DNA from: Legionella bozemanae
GTDB taxonomy: Bacteria; Pseudomonadota; Gammaproteobacteria; Legionellales; Legionellaceae
Reading direction: 5' to 3'
Assembly (NCBI RefSeq): GCF_001648595.1
Contig: NZ_LBAW01000006.1
Span: forward strand, 1-64,000
DNA length: 64,000 nucleotides
Both the position numbers and the translations under genes were made by a program. Below the pieces are notes generated by a model. The model worked only from the letters and a program-made list of their open reading frames with translations. It was not told the origin of the DNA and did not search any database. Within the stretch, counting starts at the first letter, position 1, and each line of letters starts with the position of its first letter. Of this stretch, positions 47,525 to 57,590 are shown piece after piece.

Positions 47525-48364
47525 ATGAAAACATTAAATCTCACCATTCCAGGCTTTTCTATAGCCTGTACCGCTTGGGGAAACCCTGATAAACCGACAA
47601 TCCTTGCACTGCACGGTTGGTTAGATAATGCAAACAGTTTTTCTCCTCTTGCTTCATACTTAGAGAATGATTTTTATTTTATAGCAGTTGATTTGCCTGG
47701 GCATGGTCATTCATCACATCTTCCCGAAGGGTGTCATTATCATTTTTTTGATGGGATTTTTGTTGTTATTGAAATAATCAATGCGTTAAAACTCGATAAA
47801 GTTCATTTATTAGGACACTCCATGGGAGCTTGCCTGGCAAGTTTGGTTGGAGGCGTAGTCCCCGAACGTTTTACCTCTTTAAGCCTGATTGAGGGATTAG
47901 GGCCATTTTCTCATCCGGCAGAAAGCGCATGCCAACAATTAAGGGAGTTTGCACATTTTCTTGCTCAAAAAAGCAAAAAATCTAAAGGTTATGACAGCAT
48001 CAATAGTGCGGCTCTTGCACGTGCCATTAAAGGATATGTTTCTTTAGACATTGCAAAAATTCTTTGTGAACGAAGCCTGGTAGAAAAGCAAGGTCGATTT
48101 TATTGGCGTCATGATCAACGCTTACTTGTACGCTCGCCTTTACGAATGACAGAAACCCAAATACTCTCTTGTTTGCAAGAAATTACTACAAAAACTTATT
48201 TACTTTTATCCAGCAGAGGATTTTCTTTTGACTCTGAAATGATGAATGAGCGGATTAAAGCGGTTAGAAACCTGACACTTAAAAAAATGGATGGAGGACA
48301 TCATATTCACATGGAGCAGCCAGAAGTTATAAGCAAACTTCTGGCTGAATTCATTACCGCATAG
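47525..48364 (+). CDS. Alpha/beta-hydrolase
   Basis: 279 residues. LALHGWLDNANSFSPLASYL is the oxyanion segment, GHSMGACLASLVGG carries the nucleophile Ser near residue 100, and the catalytic His is in MDGGHHIHMEQPE near the end. The arrangement matches small esterases and hydrolases such as the BioH/serine-hydrolase-like group. The ribosome site is weak. It converges with the proA-like gene with no gap. The substrate is unknown. Confidence 0.87.
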   Translation: MKTLNLTIPGFSIACTAWGNPDKPTILALHGWLDNANSFSPLASYLENDFYFIAVDLPGHGHSSHLPEGCHYHFFDGIFVVIEIINALKLDKVHLLGHSMGACLASLVGGVVPERFTSLSLIEGLGPFSHPAESACQQLREFAHFLAQKSKKSKGYDSINSAALARAIKGYVSLDIAKILCERSLVEKQGRFYWRHDQRLLVRSPLRMTETQILSCLQEITTKTYLLLSSRGFSFDSEMMNERIKAVRNLTLKKMDGGHHIHMEQPEVISKLLAEFITA

Positions 48365-48365
48365 A

Positions 48366-50006
48366 TTAATTACAGCCATCCATGTTGGTAATGATTTTAA
48401 CTTCATTTAATGACTTTTTAACATCACAGACAGCAGTAGAAGGATACTTCTCATGGTTAGGATCTCCTGCGATTAGGTCATTAATTGCACTCACCAAACC
48501 TTCACCACCCTCATCAAAGTTTGAATAAGGCGTCCAATAATCCATATTTGCTTTAACCATCACATCGAATGCTAATCGAGTATTCCAATTAGGTTGATTG
48601 GCCAAAATGTAGAATAAATGGTTGTAAACCCCACTGGAATAATGAACATCCAGACCACCATAATATTCATCAGCAGTATCAATAGATTCACCATCACGAC
48701 TTGGTTTATCCATATAGCGTAATGCTTCCCAGCCGCTGTCTTCTTTCATGATCTCGCCGCCAATTTGCCAGGTGCTTTTATTCACAGAATAATACTCAGC
48801 TGCCTGAGCTGCCATATCAGAAAAAGCCTCGTTCATGCCACCAGATTGACCATAATATTCAAGATTAGAATGTTGCTCTGTAAAACCGTGGCTGATTTCA
48901 TGAGCACCTACTCCAAGAGAGACTAACGGATACATCATGGTATCACCATCACCAAAAGTCATCTGCTGACCGTCCCAATATGCATTCTCGTACCCGTCAC
49001 CATAATGAACTCGCATAACTAACTGCATTGGGGAACCATCAGGGTTACTCAATGCGTTAGTATCATACCAATCCTTATACATATGCCTAATTACATGCCC
49101 AGCATATAATGCATCATTTGTTGGAGAAGCGGCTCCATTAGCTCTGTCATAACCATCTCCTTTATAACCAGTTAGGTAAACACTGGAGTCATTGGTTGGA
49201 CAATTAAACTTCATTGCTTTATTTCTTGAACTGTATCTGTGATCCATGTCAATTACTTTGACATCACTATTTTCCATAAAACAAACTTCATTGTTCCTAT
49301 CACGAGTTAAATCAAGGTAGGGCAAATCAGCTCCGTATCGATAGAAACCTGTTTTATTATTTCCACCAAAACCAGCTCCATTCACAGAGTCTCTTTTTGT
49401 TTTTATATCATTCCATTGTACAAAAGGTTTATTGGTTTTTGCGTCAATTATTGCGGTTGGGCGCTCGGGAATTTGATCTCTATGAACAACAAGAACACTC
49501 ACTTTATAAGCCCAGTGTGCTTTATGTTGAGCATCGATATAAACCATAGGTGTGACCTTTTCATCACTTACTTCTTTACCAGTATACTTAGCTTTAAATT
49601 GTTGTAACGCCAGATCAGCATTTGTCACAAAAGCAGCATCAGGTTGACCCAATTCAGTCTGTAGACCTTGATAAATCACGCCATTCATCGCTACGTTTGA
49701 CTGTGCTGTAGCCAATGATTTTGCTGTGTGCATGCTATGCATAATCGCATAACCGCCATAAACAGGAAATCCTACATATTGTTGCTGCATACGCACGTGA
49801 GTTATTTTATTACCGTCAGTATGCTCACTTACAAAACGTAAACTGTCTTTAGCAACCGTGATGCCTTGTGTTGTCAAAGCAAACTTTTGTTTTACTTGCT
49901 CAAGAGACGCCTTCTGTAAAGGCATAGGTTCTGCGGCTCTCGCAGAAGATGCTATTCCCAAGGCCAGAGCAACAGCTAAGGGAGATAAATAGTAATTATG
50001 ATGCAT
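48366..50006 (-). CDS. proA: Zinc metalloprotease ProA/Msp-like (M4 family)
   Basis: 546 residues, close to the L. pneumophila major secretory protease (ProA, also Msp; not the proline-pathway proA), a type II-secreted thermolysin-like enzyme and virulence factor. It has a signal peptide (HHNYYLSPLAVALALGIASSARA), a FTP/PepSY-type propeptide to about residue 200, and the M4 domain with HEISHGFTEQH (zinc and catalytic residues near 370) and the third ligand Glu in GGMNEAFSDMAA about 20 residues on. I use the ATG at 50006, which has AAGGAG with 9-base spacing, over the GTG at 50012. Cytotoxic effects in Legionella come from established knowledge of the homologue. Confidence 0.92.
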   Translation of the reverse strand: MHHNYYLSPLAVALALGIASSARAAEPMPLQKASLEQVKQKFALTTQGITVAKDSLRFVSEHTDGNKITHVRMQQQYVGFPVYGGYAIMHSMHTAKSLATAQSNVAMNGVIYQGLQTELGQPDAAFVTNADLALQQFKAKYTGKEVSDEKVTPMVYIDAQHKAHWAYKVSVLVVHRDQIPERPTAIIDAKTNKPFVQWNDIKTKRDSVNGAGFGGNNKTGFYRYGADLPYLDLTRDRNNEVCFMENSDVKVIDMDHRYSSRNKAMKFNCPTNDSSVYLTGYKGDGYDRANGAASPTNDALYAGHVIRHMYKDWYDTNALSNPDGSPMQLVMRVHYGDGYENAYWDGQQMTFGDGDTMMYPLVSLGVGAHEISHGFTEQHSNLEYYGQSGGMNEAFSDMAAQAAEYYSVNKSTWQIGGEIMKEDSGWEALRYMDKPSRDGESIDTADEYYGGLDVHYSSGVYNHLFYILANQPNWNTRLAFDVMVKANMDYWTPYSNFDEGGEGLVSAINDLIAGDPNHEKYPSTAVCDVKKSLNEVKIITNMDGCN

Positions 50007-50307
50007 GGACACCCTCTCCTTATTTGCAACTTAATCTAAATTGAAAGCAACTCATCTCCTGCCAAACCCTTAATCCTTAAAATCAAGCTATAGAAATAAC
50101 CTGACTGGTTTTAACAGTGAGTCACACCTGTGAACACAACCAATAACTCTAAAAACTTATCCAAGCTAGCATAGTTTTAGTATTTTTGAAATTATTATTT
50201 CATGCTTAGTAATGACCGATATAAAAAATTCTAAGATAAAGAGACAGAGACTCTTCCTTTACCGCTTCTTTTCCTGAAAATGATGTGACTCACGGATGAA
50301 AACTACT

Positions 50308-51522
50308 TTATCGGATTATTGATTCTTGATAATACCATGCAGCCAATGCACTTGAGCCTAATACGAGTAATATTACAGCCAAAGGGAGTGGGCCTTGTAT
50401 CTTGGTCGTTGCGATGATACCACTTGTCAGTGCAGAGGTTAAATCTTGCATACTGACATATAATGCCGCCACTGTTCCTGCGATGTGTGGAAATGGATGG
50501 AAAACTCCTGCAAAAGCGTTAATAAAAGTAAAACCTGCCCCCATACTAAATAATGCAACCGGAATCATAATTGATGGTACATTTATTATTCCTGCAAGCG
50601 CAAAACTGAGCATGATCCCACCCCCGCCAATCATCAGCAGGATCCCCATAAATAACATATAGGATACCCCTTTAGACATGACTAATTGGCTGTTAATTAT
50701 TCCGCTAAGGCAAATAGCACCGGCAATAAAAATTGATAGTTGACCATATTCCAAAGGGCTTAATCCCAATACATTTTGAAACAAAAAAGGAGCAATTGTA
50801 AGATAAGCAACTAAACCAGCACATGCAAAACATGCACATAGAGTGTAACCTAAAAAAATTTTAGATCTTAATAAAGCATCATAATGTCGCAGTATAACCC
50901 TTATTTTAGTTGCATCAGGATTAAGATTTTTATTAGTTTCAGGCAAAACTAAGAGAATAAAAACCCAAAATGCAAACCCCACAATAAAAATAAATAAAAA
51001 ATTCGCTCTCCATCCAAAATGCTCTTGAATGAATCCACCCCAAATTGGTGAAGCAATAAGAAGAAACGTACTTGCCATACCCACATAAGAGCCGATTTTA
51101 GATAAATATTTGTCAGTAAAAAGATCGCGAATTAAAGAACGCCCGACTGAACTGCATGAACCAATGCCAAATCCTTGTAAAAACCGCCCCAACGTTAACA
51201 CCATGACAGAGGGGGCAAATAAACAAACAAGACAACCTATTACGCTGATTCCAATACCATAAATCAAAGGGCGTTTACGGCCAATTTTATCAGACCAAGG
51301 CCCAAAAAAAATATGAGAAATTCCCAATCCAAACATAAAAAGGAATAGAGTGAATTGAATTGATGATTCAGTACTTTTAAAGGCTTTAGTAATAGCAGGT
51401 AATGATGGAACATATTGATCAATAGAAATTTGCACCAATACCATCATCATAAAAATAACAAAATATATTACCGGTTGTACCTTTTGTACCTCCTGCTGTT
51501 GCTCGAGCCTCTCCTGCATCAA
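50308..51522 (-). CDS. MFS transporter, Bcr/CflA (DHA1) drug-efflux family
   Basis: 404 residues with 12 helices. FMFGLGISHIFFGPWSDKIGRKRPLIYG carries the motif A (GxxSDxxGRK), and GRFLQGFGIGSCSSVGRSLIRDLF matches motif C-like positions of the Bcr/CflA group, proton-driven exporters of drugs or sulfonamide-like compounds. The N-terminal cytoplasmic tail is Gln-rich. It is transcribed away from aroQ and stands alone. The substrate cannot be assigned. Confidence 0.9.
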   Translation of the reverse strand: MMQERLEQQQEVQKVQPVIYFVIFMMMVLVQISIDQYVPSLPAITKAFKSTESSIQFTLFLFMFGLGISHIFFGPWSDKIGRKRPLIYGIGISVIGCLVCLFAPSVMVLTLGRFLQGFGIGSCSSVGRSLIRDLFTDKYLSKIGSYVGMASTFLLIASPIWGGFIQEHFGWRANFLFIFIVGFAFWVFILLVLPETNKNLNPDATKIRVILRHYDALLRSKIFLGYTLCACFACAGLVAYLTIAPFLFQNVLGLSPLEYGQLSIFIAGAICLSGIINSQLVMSKGVSYMLFMGILLMIGGGGIMLSFALAGIINVPSIMIPVALFSMGAGFTFINAFAGVFHPFPHIAGTVAALYVSMQDLTSALTSGIIATTKIQGPLPLAVILLVLGSSALAAWYYQESIIR

Positions 51523-51758
51523 AAATTCCTTTCTCGGAAAGAGTTGAATATAATGCCATTTTAGTCCTTAAAATGATTCCATCATGAATTAACTCAATAG
51601 TCTAGTTTACTGCAATAAAACCCAGCAAATTTTCGCTCATATCGTATTAACAAAAAAATATAAAAAAGTGGAGATCATGCAGATATCCTCGGAGATATAT
51701 AGACAATTTTAGGAAGATAAGGCAAAATCTGCCAAAATTGCTCGATACTAACTAAAAC

Positions 51759-52211
51759 ATGAAAAAAATTCTGGTTTTACATGGACCAAATTTGAACCTC
51801 TTGGGAACTCGAGAACCTTCAGTTTATGGAGCCACTACGTTAGATCATATCAACACTCGTTTAATCAAAGAGGCAACAAAAGCTGGATTTGCATTAAGCT
51901 GTTATCAAAGCAATTCTGAGGCGGATTTAATCCAAGCAATCCACCAAGCCAGTATCGACAAAGTAGATTATATCATTTTTAATCCCGCAGGATTTACACA
52001 TACCAGTGTGGCTTTAAGGGATGCTATATGTGCTGTTGCCATTCCGTTTATTGAAGTACATATTAGTAACATTTATTCCCGTGAGCCTTTTCGCCACCAT
52101 TCTTATTTTTCTGATATAGCAAAAGGAACTATCAGTGGCTTGGGGGCGCAAGGGTATTCATTAGCATTAACATCAATTATTGAAAGAGAATCAAATAATG
52201 GACATTCGTAA
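51759..52211 (+). CDS. aroQ: 3-dehydroquinate dehydratase, type II
   Basis: Forms 3-dehydroshikimate in the shikimate pathway. The 150-residue product has [16 protein letters not shown] (with the catalytic Tyr at residue 23 in SVYG), [30 protein letters not shown] and [17 protein letters not shown]. The length is normal. Its end overlaps the accB start by 14 bases, the same order as in many gammaproteobacteria (aroQ-accB-accC). Confidence 0.97.
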   Translation: MKKILVLHGPNLNLLGTREPSVYGATTLDHINTRLIKEATKAGFALSCYQSNSEADLIQAIHQASIDKVDYIIFNPAGFTHTSVALRDAICAVAIPFIEVHISNIYSREPFRHHSYFSDIAKGTISGLGAQGYSLALTSIIERESNNGHS

Positions 52212-52683
52212 AATCAGAAAATTAATCGAATTGCTGGAAGAAACTGGCATTTCCGAAATTGAAATTAAAGAAGGTGAAGAATCACTTAGGTTAAGCCGTC
52301 ATAGCAGTGCGCCTGCAGCAGAACATCCTCAGGTTCACTATATTTCTACTCCTGCACCACGTCAGGAATCACATCCTGCTGCAAACAATACACCTGCGCC
52401 CGCAATGGCTTCTTCGCACCAAGAAAGTAAGCCTGTACCGACTGCTTCAGGCCACAAAATTCGTTCTCCTATGGTAGGTACAATGTACACTTCTCCATCA
52501 CCAGAAAGTCCTCCTTTTGTGACTCTTGGTCAAACAGTCAAAGCCGGTGACGTTTTATGTATTGTTGAAGCAATGAAAATGTTTAATGAAATCGAAGCGG
52601 ATCGCGCCGGCAAAATCGTAGAAATACTCGTTGCTAATGGAGAGCCTGTTGAATACGATCAGGTCCTGTTTGTTATAGAATAG
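52198..52683 (+). CDS. accB: Biotin carboxyl carrier protein of acetyl-CoA carboxylase
   Basis: Carries the biotin that shuttles carboxyl groups in fatty-acid initiation. The 161-residue protein has the N-terminal part [18 protein letters not shown], a Pro/Ala-rich flexible linker (about 40-80), and the biotinyl domain with EAMKMFNE, in which Lys127 is biotinylated, and the thumb segment [18 protein letters not shown]. The ATG at 52198 starts the family sequence; it lies inside the end of aroQ. The start may be translationally coupled. Confidence 0.97.
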   Translation: MDIRKIRKLIELLEETGISEIEIKEGEESLRLSRHSSAPAAEHPQVHYISTPAPRQESHPAANNTPAPAMASSHQESKPVPTASGHKIRSPMVGTMYTSPSPESPPFVTLGQTVKAGDVLCIVEAMKMFNEIEADRAGKIVEILVANGEPVEYDQVLFVIE

Positions 52684-52694
52684 AGGGTGCATCC

Positions 52695-54035
52695 ATGCTC
52701 AGTAAAATTGTTATTGCCAACAGAGGTGAAATCGCTCTTCGCATTTTACGTGCGTGTAAAGAACTAGGCATTCAGACTGTAGCCGTCCATTCCGATGTAG
52801 ATAAAGACTTATTGCATGTTCGTCTTGCGGATGAAACGGTGTGCATAGGCCCTGCTCCAGCACAAAAAAGCTACCTTAATATCCCAGCGATTATTTCCGC
52901 TGCCGAAATTACTGATGCCGTAGCAATTCACCCTGGTTACGGATTTCTTTCTGAAAATGCTGATTTCGCGGAAGTAGTAGAACAAAGCGGGTTTCGCTTT
53001 ATCGGTCCCCGGGGTGACACCATTCGTCTTATGGGGGATAAAGTATCTGCCATTAACGCAATGAAAGCTGCTGGAGTTCCTTGTGTTCCTGGATCAGATG
53101 GCCCCTTATCCGATGACGATCGCTTAAACTTAGAAATTGCCCAAAAAATTGGCTATCCCGTTATCATTAAGGCTGCAGGTGGCGGCGGTGGTCGTGGTAT
53201 GCGTGTTGTTCATGGTGAAGCGAGTTTGCTTAATGCCATAGCACTTACTCGTAGCGAAGCAAAAGCTGCATTTAATAACCCAATTGTTTATATGGAAAAA
53301 TTCCTGGAAAATCCTCGCCATATTGAATTCCAAGTGCTTGGAGATGGGAAAGGTAAAGCCATTCATCTGGGTGAACGCGATTGTTCCATGCAAAGACGTC
53401 ATCAAAAAGTAGTAGAAGAAGCACCCGCCCCAGGAATTAGTTCTGAACTGAGAAATAAAATTGGTGCCTCTGTAGTCAAAGCATGTCAAGAGTTGCAATA
53501 TCGCGGCGCAGGAACTTTTGAATTCTTATATCAGGATGGCTGTTTTTATTTTATTGAAATGAATACACGAATCCAGGTTGAGCATCCTGTAACTGAAATG
53601 ATCACTGGAATCGATTTAATTAAAGAACAAATCAAAATTGCCAGTGATATTCCGATGACGCTTACCCAAGAAGATATAAAACTGCGGGGTCACGCAATTG
53701 AATGCCGAATCAATGCAGAAGATGCCAAAACCTTCATGCCGTCACCAGGAATGATAAAGTTATTGCATCAACCCGGGGGACCAGGCATTCGCTTTGACTC
53801 TCATATTTACAGCAGTTATACAGTGCCACCTAATTATGATTCTATGATAGGCAAGCTGATTAGTTATGGGGAAACACGTGCCGAAGCCATCGCAAGAATG
53901 CGAAATGCGCTTGATGAAATCATTATAGATGGCATAAAAACCAACATTGAATTACATCAACGTATTTTTCATGATCAATCTTTTATAGCAGGTGGTACTA
54001 ATATCCACTACCTGGAAAAAATGCTGAAGGGCTAA
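52695..54035 (+). CDS. accC: Acetyl-CoA carboxylase, biotin carboxylase subunit
   Basis: ATP-dependently carboxylates biotin on AccB, the first step of malonyl-CoA synthesis. The 446-residue protein has the biotin carboxylase start [18 protein letters not shown], the Gly-rich ATP loop [14 protein letters not shown] near residue 160, and the catalytic [12 protein letters not shown] near residue 290. Length is normal. It starts 11 bases after accB; the two are one unit with aroQ upstream and prmA 4 bases downstream. Confidence 0.98.
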   Translation: MLSKIVIANRGEIALRILRACKELGIQTVAVHSDVDKDLLHVRLADETVCIGPAPAQKSYLNIPAIISAAEITDAVAIHPGYGFLSENADFAEVVEQSGFRFIGPRGDTIRLMGDKVSAINAMKAAGVPCVPGSDGPLSDDDRLNLEIAQKIGYPVIIKAAGGGGGRGMRVVHGEASLLNAIALTRSEAKAAFNNPIVYMEKFLENPRHIEFQVLGDGKGKAIHLGERDCSMQRRHQKVVEEAPAPGISSELRNKIGASVVKACQELQYRGAGTFEFLYQDGCFYFIEMNTRIQVEHPVTEMITGIDLIKEQIKIASDIPMTLTQEDIKLRGHAIECRINAEDAKTFMPSPGMIKLLHQPGGPGIRFDSHIYSSYTVPPNYDSMIGKLISYGETRAEAIARMRNALDEIIIDGIKTNIELHQRIFHDQSFIAGGTNIHYLEKMLKG

Positions 54036-54039
54036 TACT

Positions 54040-54915
54040 GTGTGGTTTCAATTAAAAATAGAACATTGTCCAAGCCAAGAAATAGAACAACTTAGTGAGG
54101 AGTTGGAAGAATTCGGTGCGCTGTCGATTATGCTCACCGATAAAAATGACAATCCTGTTCTTGAGCCGGAACCAGGCACAACACCATTATGGCCTGAAGT
54201 TGTTATTCAAGCTTTATTTGCAGAAGTTTTTCAGGCGCAGCATACACGTGATCACGTGCTACAAACTTACCCCGAATTAACATGCTCCCTGGAGGTTCTG
54301 GAAGATAAGGATTGGGAAAGAGCTTGGATGGACGATTTTAAACCACAACGTTTTGGCCAACGCTTATGGATCTGTCCTACTTGGTCAACTCCTCCCGAAC
54401 CCAATGCCGTCAATCTCATGCTCGATCCTGGTTTGGCTTTTGGTACTGGGACCCATCCTACGACTGCCTTATGTTTAACCTGGCTGGAACAGGCTCATTT
54501 AAAAAATAAATCGGTTATTGATTACGGTTGTGGCTCAGGAATACTTTCTTTGGCTGCATTAAAATTAGGTGCTGCAGAAGTACATGCGGTAGATATTGAC
54601 AAGCAAGCCCTGCAAGCGACTCAAAATAACGCGTTAGCAAATGAACTTGATGAACGCAAATTGTTAATCGATATGCCCGAGGCATTACACAAGCCAGCTG
54701 ATTTGATTATCGCAAACATTTTATTAGCGCCATTAACTCTTCTGAAAGAACGCTTTCAGCAATTGCTAAATCCTAAAGGAATGCTTATTGTGTCCGGCAT
54801 CCTCGAAGAACAAGCTCTTGAGCTTATTGAAACATACAGTTCAATATTCACTGCTGTTCATCAGGAAAACCTTAATGGATGGTCATTATTGGCTTTTACA
54901 CATAAAACAGATTAA
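54040..54915 (+). CDS. prmA: Ribosomal protein L11 methyltransferase
   Basis: PrmA trimethylates several amino groups of ribosomal protein L11 with S-adenosylmethionine. The 291-residue product has the N-terminal L11-binding domain (WFQLKIEHCPSQEIEQLSEELEEFGALSIMLTD) and the C-terminal methyltransferase domain with DPGLAFGTGTHPTTALCL, VIDYGCGSGILSLAAL and IIANILLAPL (the NPxY-equivalent). The start codon is GTG, 4 bases after accC. It is the fourth gene of the aroQ-accB-accC-prmA unit. Confidence 0.96.
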   Translation: MWFQLKIEHCPSQEIEQLSEELEEFGALSIMLTDKNDNPVLEPEPGTTPLWPEVVIQALFAEVFQAQHTRDHVLQTYPELTCSLEVLEDKDWERAWMDDFKPQRFGQRLWICPTWSTPPEPNAVNLMLDPGLAFGTGTHPTTALCLTWLEQAHLKNKSVIDYGCGSGILSLAALKLGAAEVHAVDIDKQALQATQNNALANELDERKLLIDMPEALHKPADLIIANILLAPLTLLKERFQQLLNPKGMLIVSGILEEQALELIETYSSIFTAVHQENLNGWSLLAFTHKTD

Positions 54916-55007
54916 ATTGTCATAACTTAGTGCAAAATATATCCTGAGATTAGATTTCCTGGGATTTCGCTTCACTGCACTCAGCCACACTAGTTAAGGA
55001 AGTTATA

Positions 55008-56597
55008 ATGGTCCAAGAAAATACATTCTCTACGTTTAAACCCCAACGCGCGCTGCTTAGTGTGTCCGATAAAAAAGGTATAGTTGAGCTGGGAAAAGTA
55101 CTCCACGAAATGGGTGTTGAACTGATTGCTACAGGCAATACTGCTGCATTGCTGAAAGAAAATAAATTGCCTGTCGTCGATGTGAGTGAATGTACGGGCT
55201 TTCCTGAAATGATGGATGGCAGAGTTAAAACATTACATCCAGCCATTCATGCAGGTTTACTGGCACGTAAAAAGAAAGATGAAAAAACACTAAAAGAACA
55301 CTCCATTAAGCCTATCGATTTACTGGTAATTAATTTATACCCCTTTGAACAAACCATCAGTAGACCTGACTGTAATTTCAATGAAGCTATAGAAAATATC
55401 GATATTGGCGGTCCAGCAATGATTCGCTCAGCGGCAAAAAATCATGCCAATACTTTTGTGGTAGTAAAACCAGACGATTATCCAGAACTTATTCACTATC
55501 TAAAAACTCAAAAAATTCCTTCTGACTGGGGATTTAGCTTAGCCAAAAAAGCCTTTGCACATACCGCCGCTTATGATGCTGCAATCACGAACTATCTGAC
55601 TACATTGGATAAACAATATACTCCTTGTGGCTTTCCCGAGGTTCTAACCTGTCAATTTAATAAAATAACTGATTTGCGTTATGGAGAGAATCCACATCAA
55701 CAAGCTGCTTTTTATGTAGATAAAAATAGTTCATCTGGTTCTCTAGGTGCCGCACAATTGCTCCAAGGCAAGCAATTGTCTTATAACAATATTCTCGATG
55801 CTGATGCTGCATTGGATTGTGTTAAATCATTTTCTTGTGACAAGCCCACTTGTGTTATTGTCAAGCATGCCAATCCTTGTGGCATTGCTATCAGTGATTC
55901 TCTTCTAAATGCTTATCTTAAAGCATTCCAGTGTGATCCGAGTTCTGCATACGGCGGGATTATTGCATTGAACCAGAAATTAGATGGTGATACAGCAAAA
56001 GCTATTCTTGAAAAACAATTTGTAGAAGTTATTGTAGCGCCTGAAGTCAGTAATGAAGCCAAAGAAATTCTTGCCAGTAAAGAAAATATTCGCGTCTTGA
56101 TGACTGGAGCTTGGAAGCCAGATGATGCATTTCGCTTGAATATGAAAAAAGTCGATGGAGGGTTATTGGTACAAGAACATGACTCACTTTCTCTAGGTAG
56201 TTATGAATTGAAAACCGTGACGCAGAGGAAACCATCCGAACAGCAAATGCATGATTTAATGTTTGCCTGGCTTGCCGTAAAACATGTGAAATCCAATGCC
56301 ATTGTTTATGCTAAAGATGCGGCAACAATTGGTTTGGGTGGAGGACAAACCAGTCGGGTTATGAGTGCACGCATTGGCCTTTGGCAAGCAGAACACATGG
56401 GATTTGATACACATGGCGCAGTCATGGCTTCAGATGCATTTATCCCCTTTCCCGATACAGTGGAGATTGCTGCAGAAGGAGGCATCTCTGCTATTATTCA
56501 ACCAGGCGGTTCAATCAGAGATACACAAATTATTGCGTGTGCCGAAGAAAATGGCATCATTATGGTGTTTACCGGAGTTCGCCACTTTAAACATTAG
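55008..56597 (+). CDS. purH: Bifunctional AICAR transformylase/IMP cyclohydrolase
   Basis: Carries out the last two steps of purine synthesis. The 529-residue product has an N-terminal IMP cyclohydrolase domain (ALLSVSDKKGIVELGKVL; GGPAMIRSAAKNH, about residues 1-200) and a C-terminal transformylase domain with RYGENPHQQAA, KHANPCGIA (catalytic Lys/His) and SDAFIPFPDTVEIAAEGGI near 490. Length is normal. AAGGAAG precedes the ATG. IMP made here feeds PurA, encoded at 31-32 kb. It starts 92 bases after prmA. Confidence 0.98.
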   Translation: MVQENTFSTFKPQRALLSVSDKKGIVELGKVLHEMGVELIATGNTAALLKENKLPVVDVSECTGFPEMMDGRVKTLHPAIHAGLLARKKKDEKTLKEHSIKPIDLLVINLYPFEQTISRPDCNFNEAIENIDIGGPAMIRSAAKNHANTFVVVKPDDYPELIHYLKTQKIPSDWGFSLAKKAFAHTAAYDAAITNYLTTLDKQYTPCGFPEVLTCQFNKITDLRYGENPHQQAAFYVDKNSSSGSLGAAQLLQGKQLSYNNILDADAALDCVKSFSCDKPTCVIVKHANPCGIAISDSLLNAYLKAFQCDPSSAYGGIIALNQKLDGDTAKAILEKQFVEVIVAPEVSNEAKEILASKENIRVLMTGAWKPDDAFRLNMKKVDGGLLVQEHDSLSLGSYELKTVTQRKPSEQQMHDLMFAWLAVKHVKSNAIVYAKDAATIGLGGGQTSRVMSARIGLWQAEHMGFDTHGAVMASDAFIPFPDTVEIAAEGGISAIIQPGGSIRDTQIIACAEENGIIMVFTGVRHFKH

Positions 56598-56622
56598 GAA
56601 AAAGCTGGGTAAAAACATATTA

Positions 56623-56702
56623 TAGGCTGGAGATAGCGAAACGTAACTGCGGTTTGAGTGACTATCAAATTTCCCGGGTTACGCTTCGCTGCACCCAGGC
56701 TA
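56623..56702. repeat. Hairpin element of the GGGTGCAGC family, long copy
   Basis: TAGGCTGGAGATAGCGAAACGTAAC at the left pairs with GTTACGCTTCGCTGCACCCAGGCTA at the right (about 21 of 25 positions), with a 30-base interior including TTCCCGGG. It lies 26 bases after the purH stop and may end that transcript. Related arms occur at 28586-28640 and, more degenerate, at 60211-60268. Confidence 0.6.
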
Positions 56703-56737
56703 CAGAAGCACTACCATTGAACCTTATCAATCACTAC

Positions 56738-56760
56738 GTCCCGCGACTTGCTCGCGGGAC
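56738..56760. repeat. GC-rich palindrome, CCCGCG family, second copy
   Basis: GTCCCGCGA (56738-56746) and TCGCGGGAC (56752-56760) are perfect 9-bp arms with a CTTGC loop. It follows the context TCACTACGTCCCGCG and closely matches the minus-strand reading of the hairpin at 8563-8583. It sits between purH and the SDR gene, directly after the larger hairpin. Confidence 0.65.
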
Positions 56761-56807
56761 CTAGCTGGCAGTGAAGTTACAGAAGTACTTTATGGAGAAA
56801 ATAGACT

Positions 56808-57449
56808 GTGAATACTCTTGTAATTACAGGGATCAGTCGGGGGATAGGACTCGAAACTGCAAAAACATTCTTAACACATGGTTGGCTCGTTATTGGAACT
56901 TCAACCAATGGCTACACCCCATTAAAACATCCGAACCTAAAAATTCATCCACTTGACTTGCTGGATTCAGAACAAATCAAGCATTTTGCGGAACAATTAC
57001 CCAAAGTTGATGTGTTAATTAACAATGCCGCTGTACTCCTGGAGGACTGGCGAGAAGAGAAAATTAACATGAGCCAACTAAGAGATACATTCAATATTAA
57101 TGTATTTGGAACAATTGAATTAACCGAACAATGCATCCCCAAGTTAAATCCTAATGCCCAAATCATTAATATTTCTTCAGGATGGGGTGCTTTCAGTTCC
57201 AATGACTCTGCATCGGTCCCCAACTACAAAATGTCAAAATCATGTTTGAACATGTATACTCTGCTTCTGGCAAAAAGATTACCAGGAATTACTGTCTCCA
57301 GTTTTGACCCAGGTTGGGTCAAAACAGATATGGGAACTGACAACGCGCCAAAACTTCCTTTCAAGACAGCACAGGAGCTCTACGAGCTTATCAATAAGCC
57401 AAAGGAAAGCGGTTATTTTTGGCATGAAGGGAAGATTAGGGATTGGTAG
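56808..57449 (+). CDS. Short-chain dehydrogenase/reductase (SDR) family protein
   Basis: 213 residues, a compact SDR. The NAD(P) motif reads TGISRGIGLE (TGxxxGIG, near residues 7-15), with VDVLINNAA at about 66-74, and the active-site Tyr and Lys are in YKMSKSCLNMY near residue 145, with the Ser in INISSGWG. So the catalytic residues are intact. It begins with GTG and has GGAG about 12 bases upstream. The substrate is unknown; the short length resembles CsgA-like carbonyl reductases. Confidence 0.87.
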   Translation: MNTLVITGISRGIGLETAKTFLTHGWLVIGTSTNGYTPLKHPNLKIHPLDLLDSEQIKHFAEQLPKVDVLINNAAVLLEDWREEKINMSQLRDTFNINVFGTIELTEQCIPKLNPNAQIINISSGWGAFSSNDSASVPNYKMSKSCLNMYTLLLAKRLPGITVSSFDPGWVKTDMGTDNAPKLPFKTAQELYELINKPKESGYFWHEGKIRDW

Positions 57450-57590
57450 AGTGCATTATTTTTATTCCTGGCTCAAGTCATAAATCTCTCCAGCAAAATT
57501 CACACTATTTTTCAATAAAAGCACATAATGATCACTTAATAATCTTATTGTATAATTTTAATTATCATAATTTCAAATAAGAGTATATAT

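Noticed and set aside
53130..53498. 122-residue minus-strand frame opposite accC
   Set aside because: Antisense shadow of the conserved biotin carboxylase core; no promoter or ribosome site.
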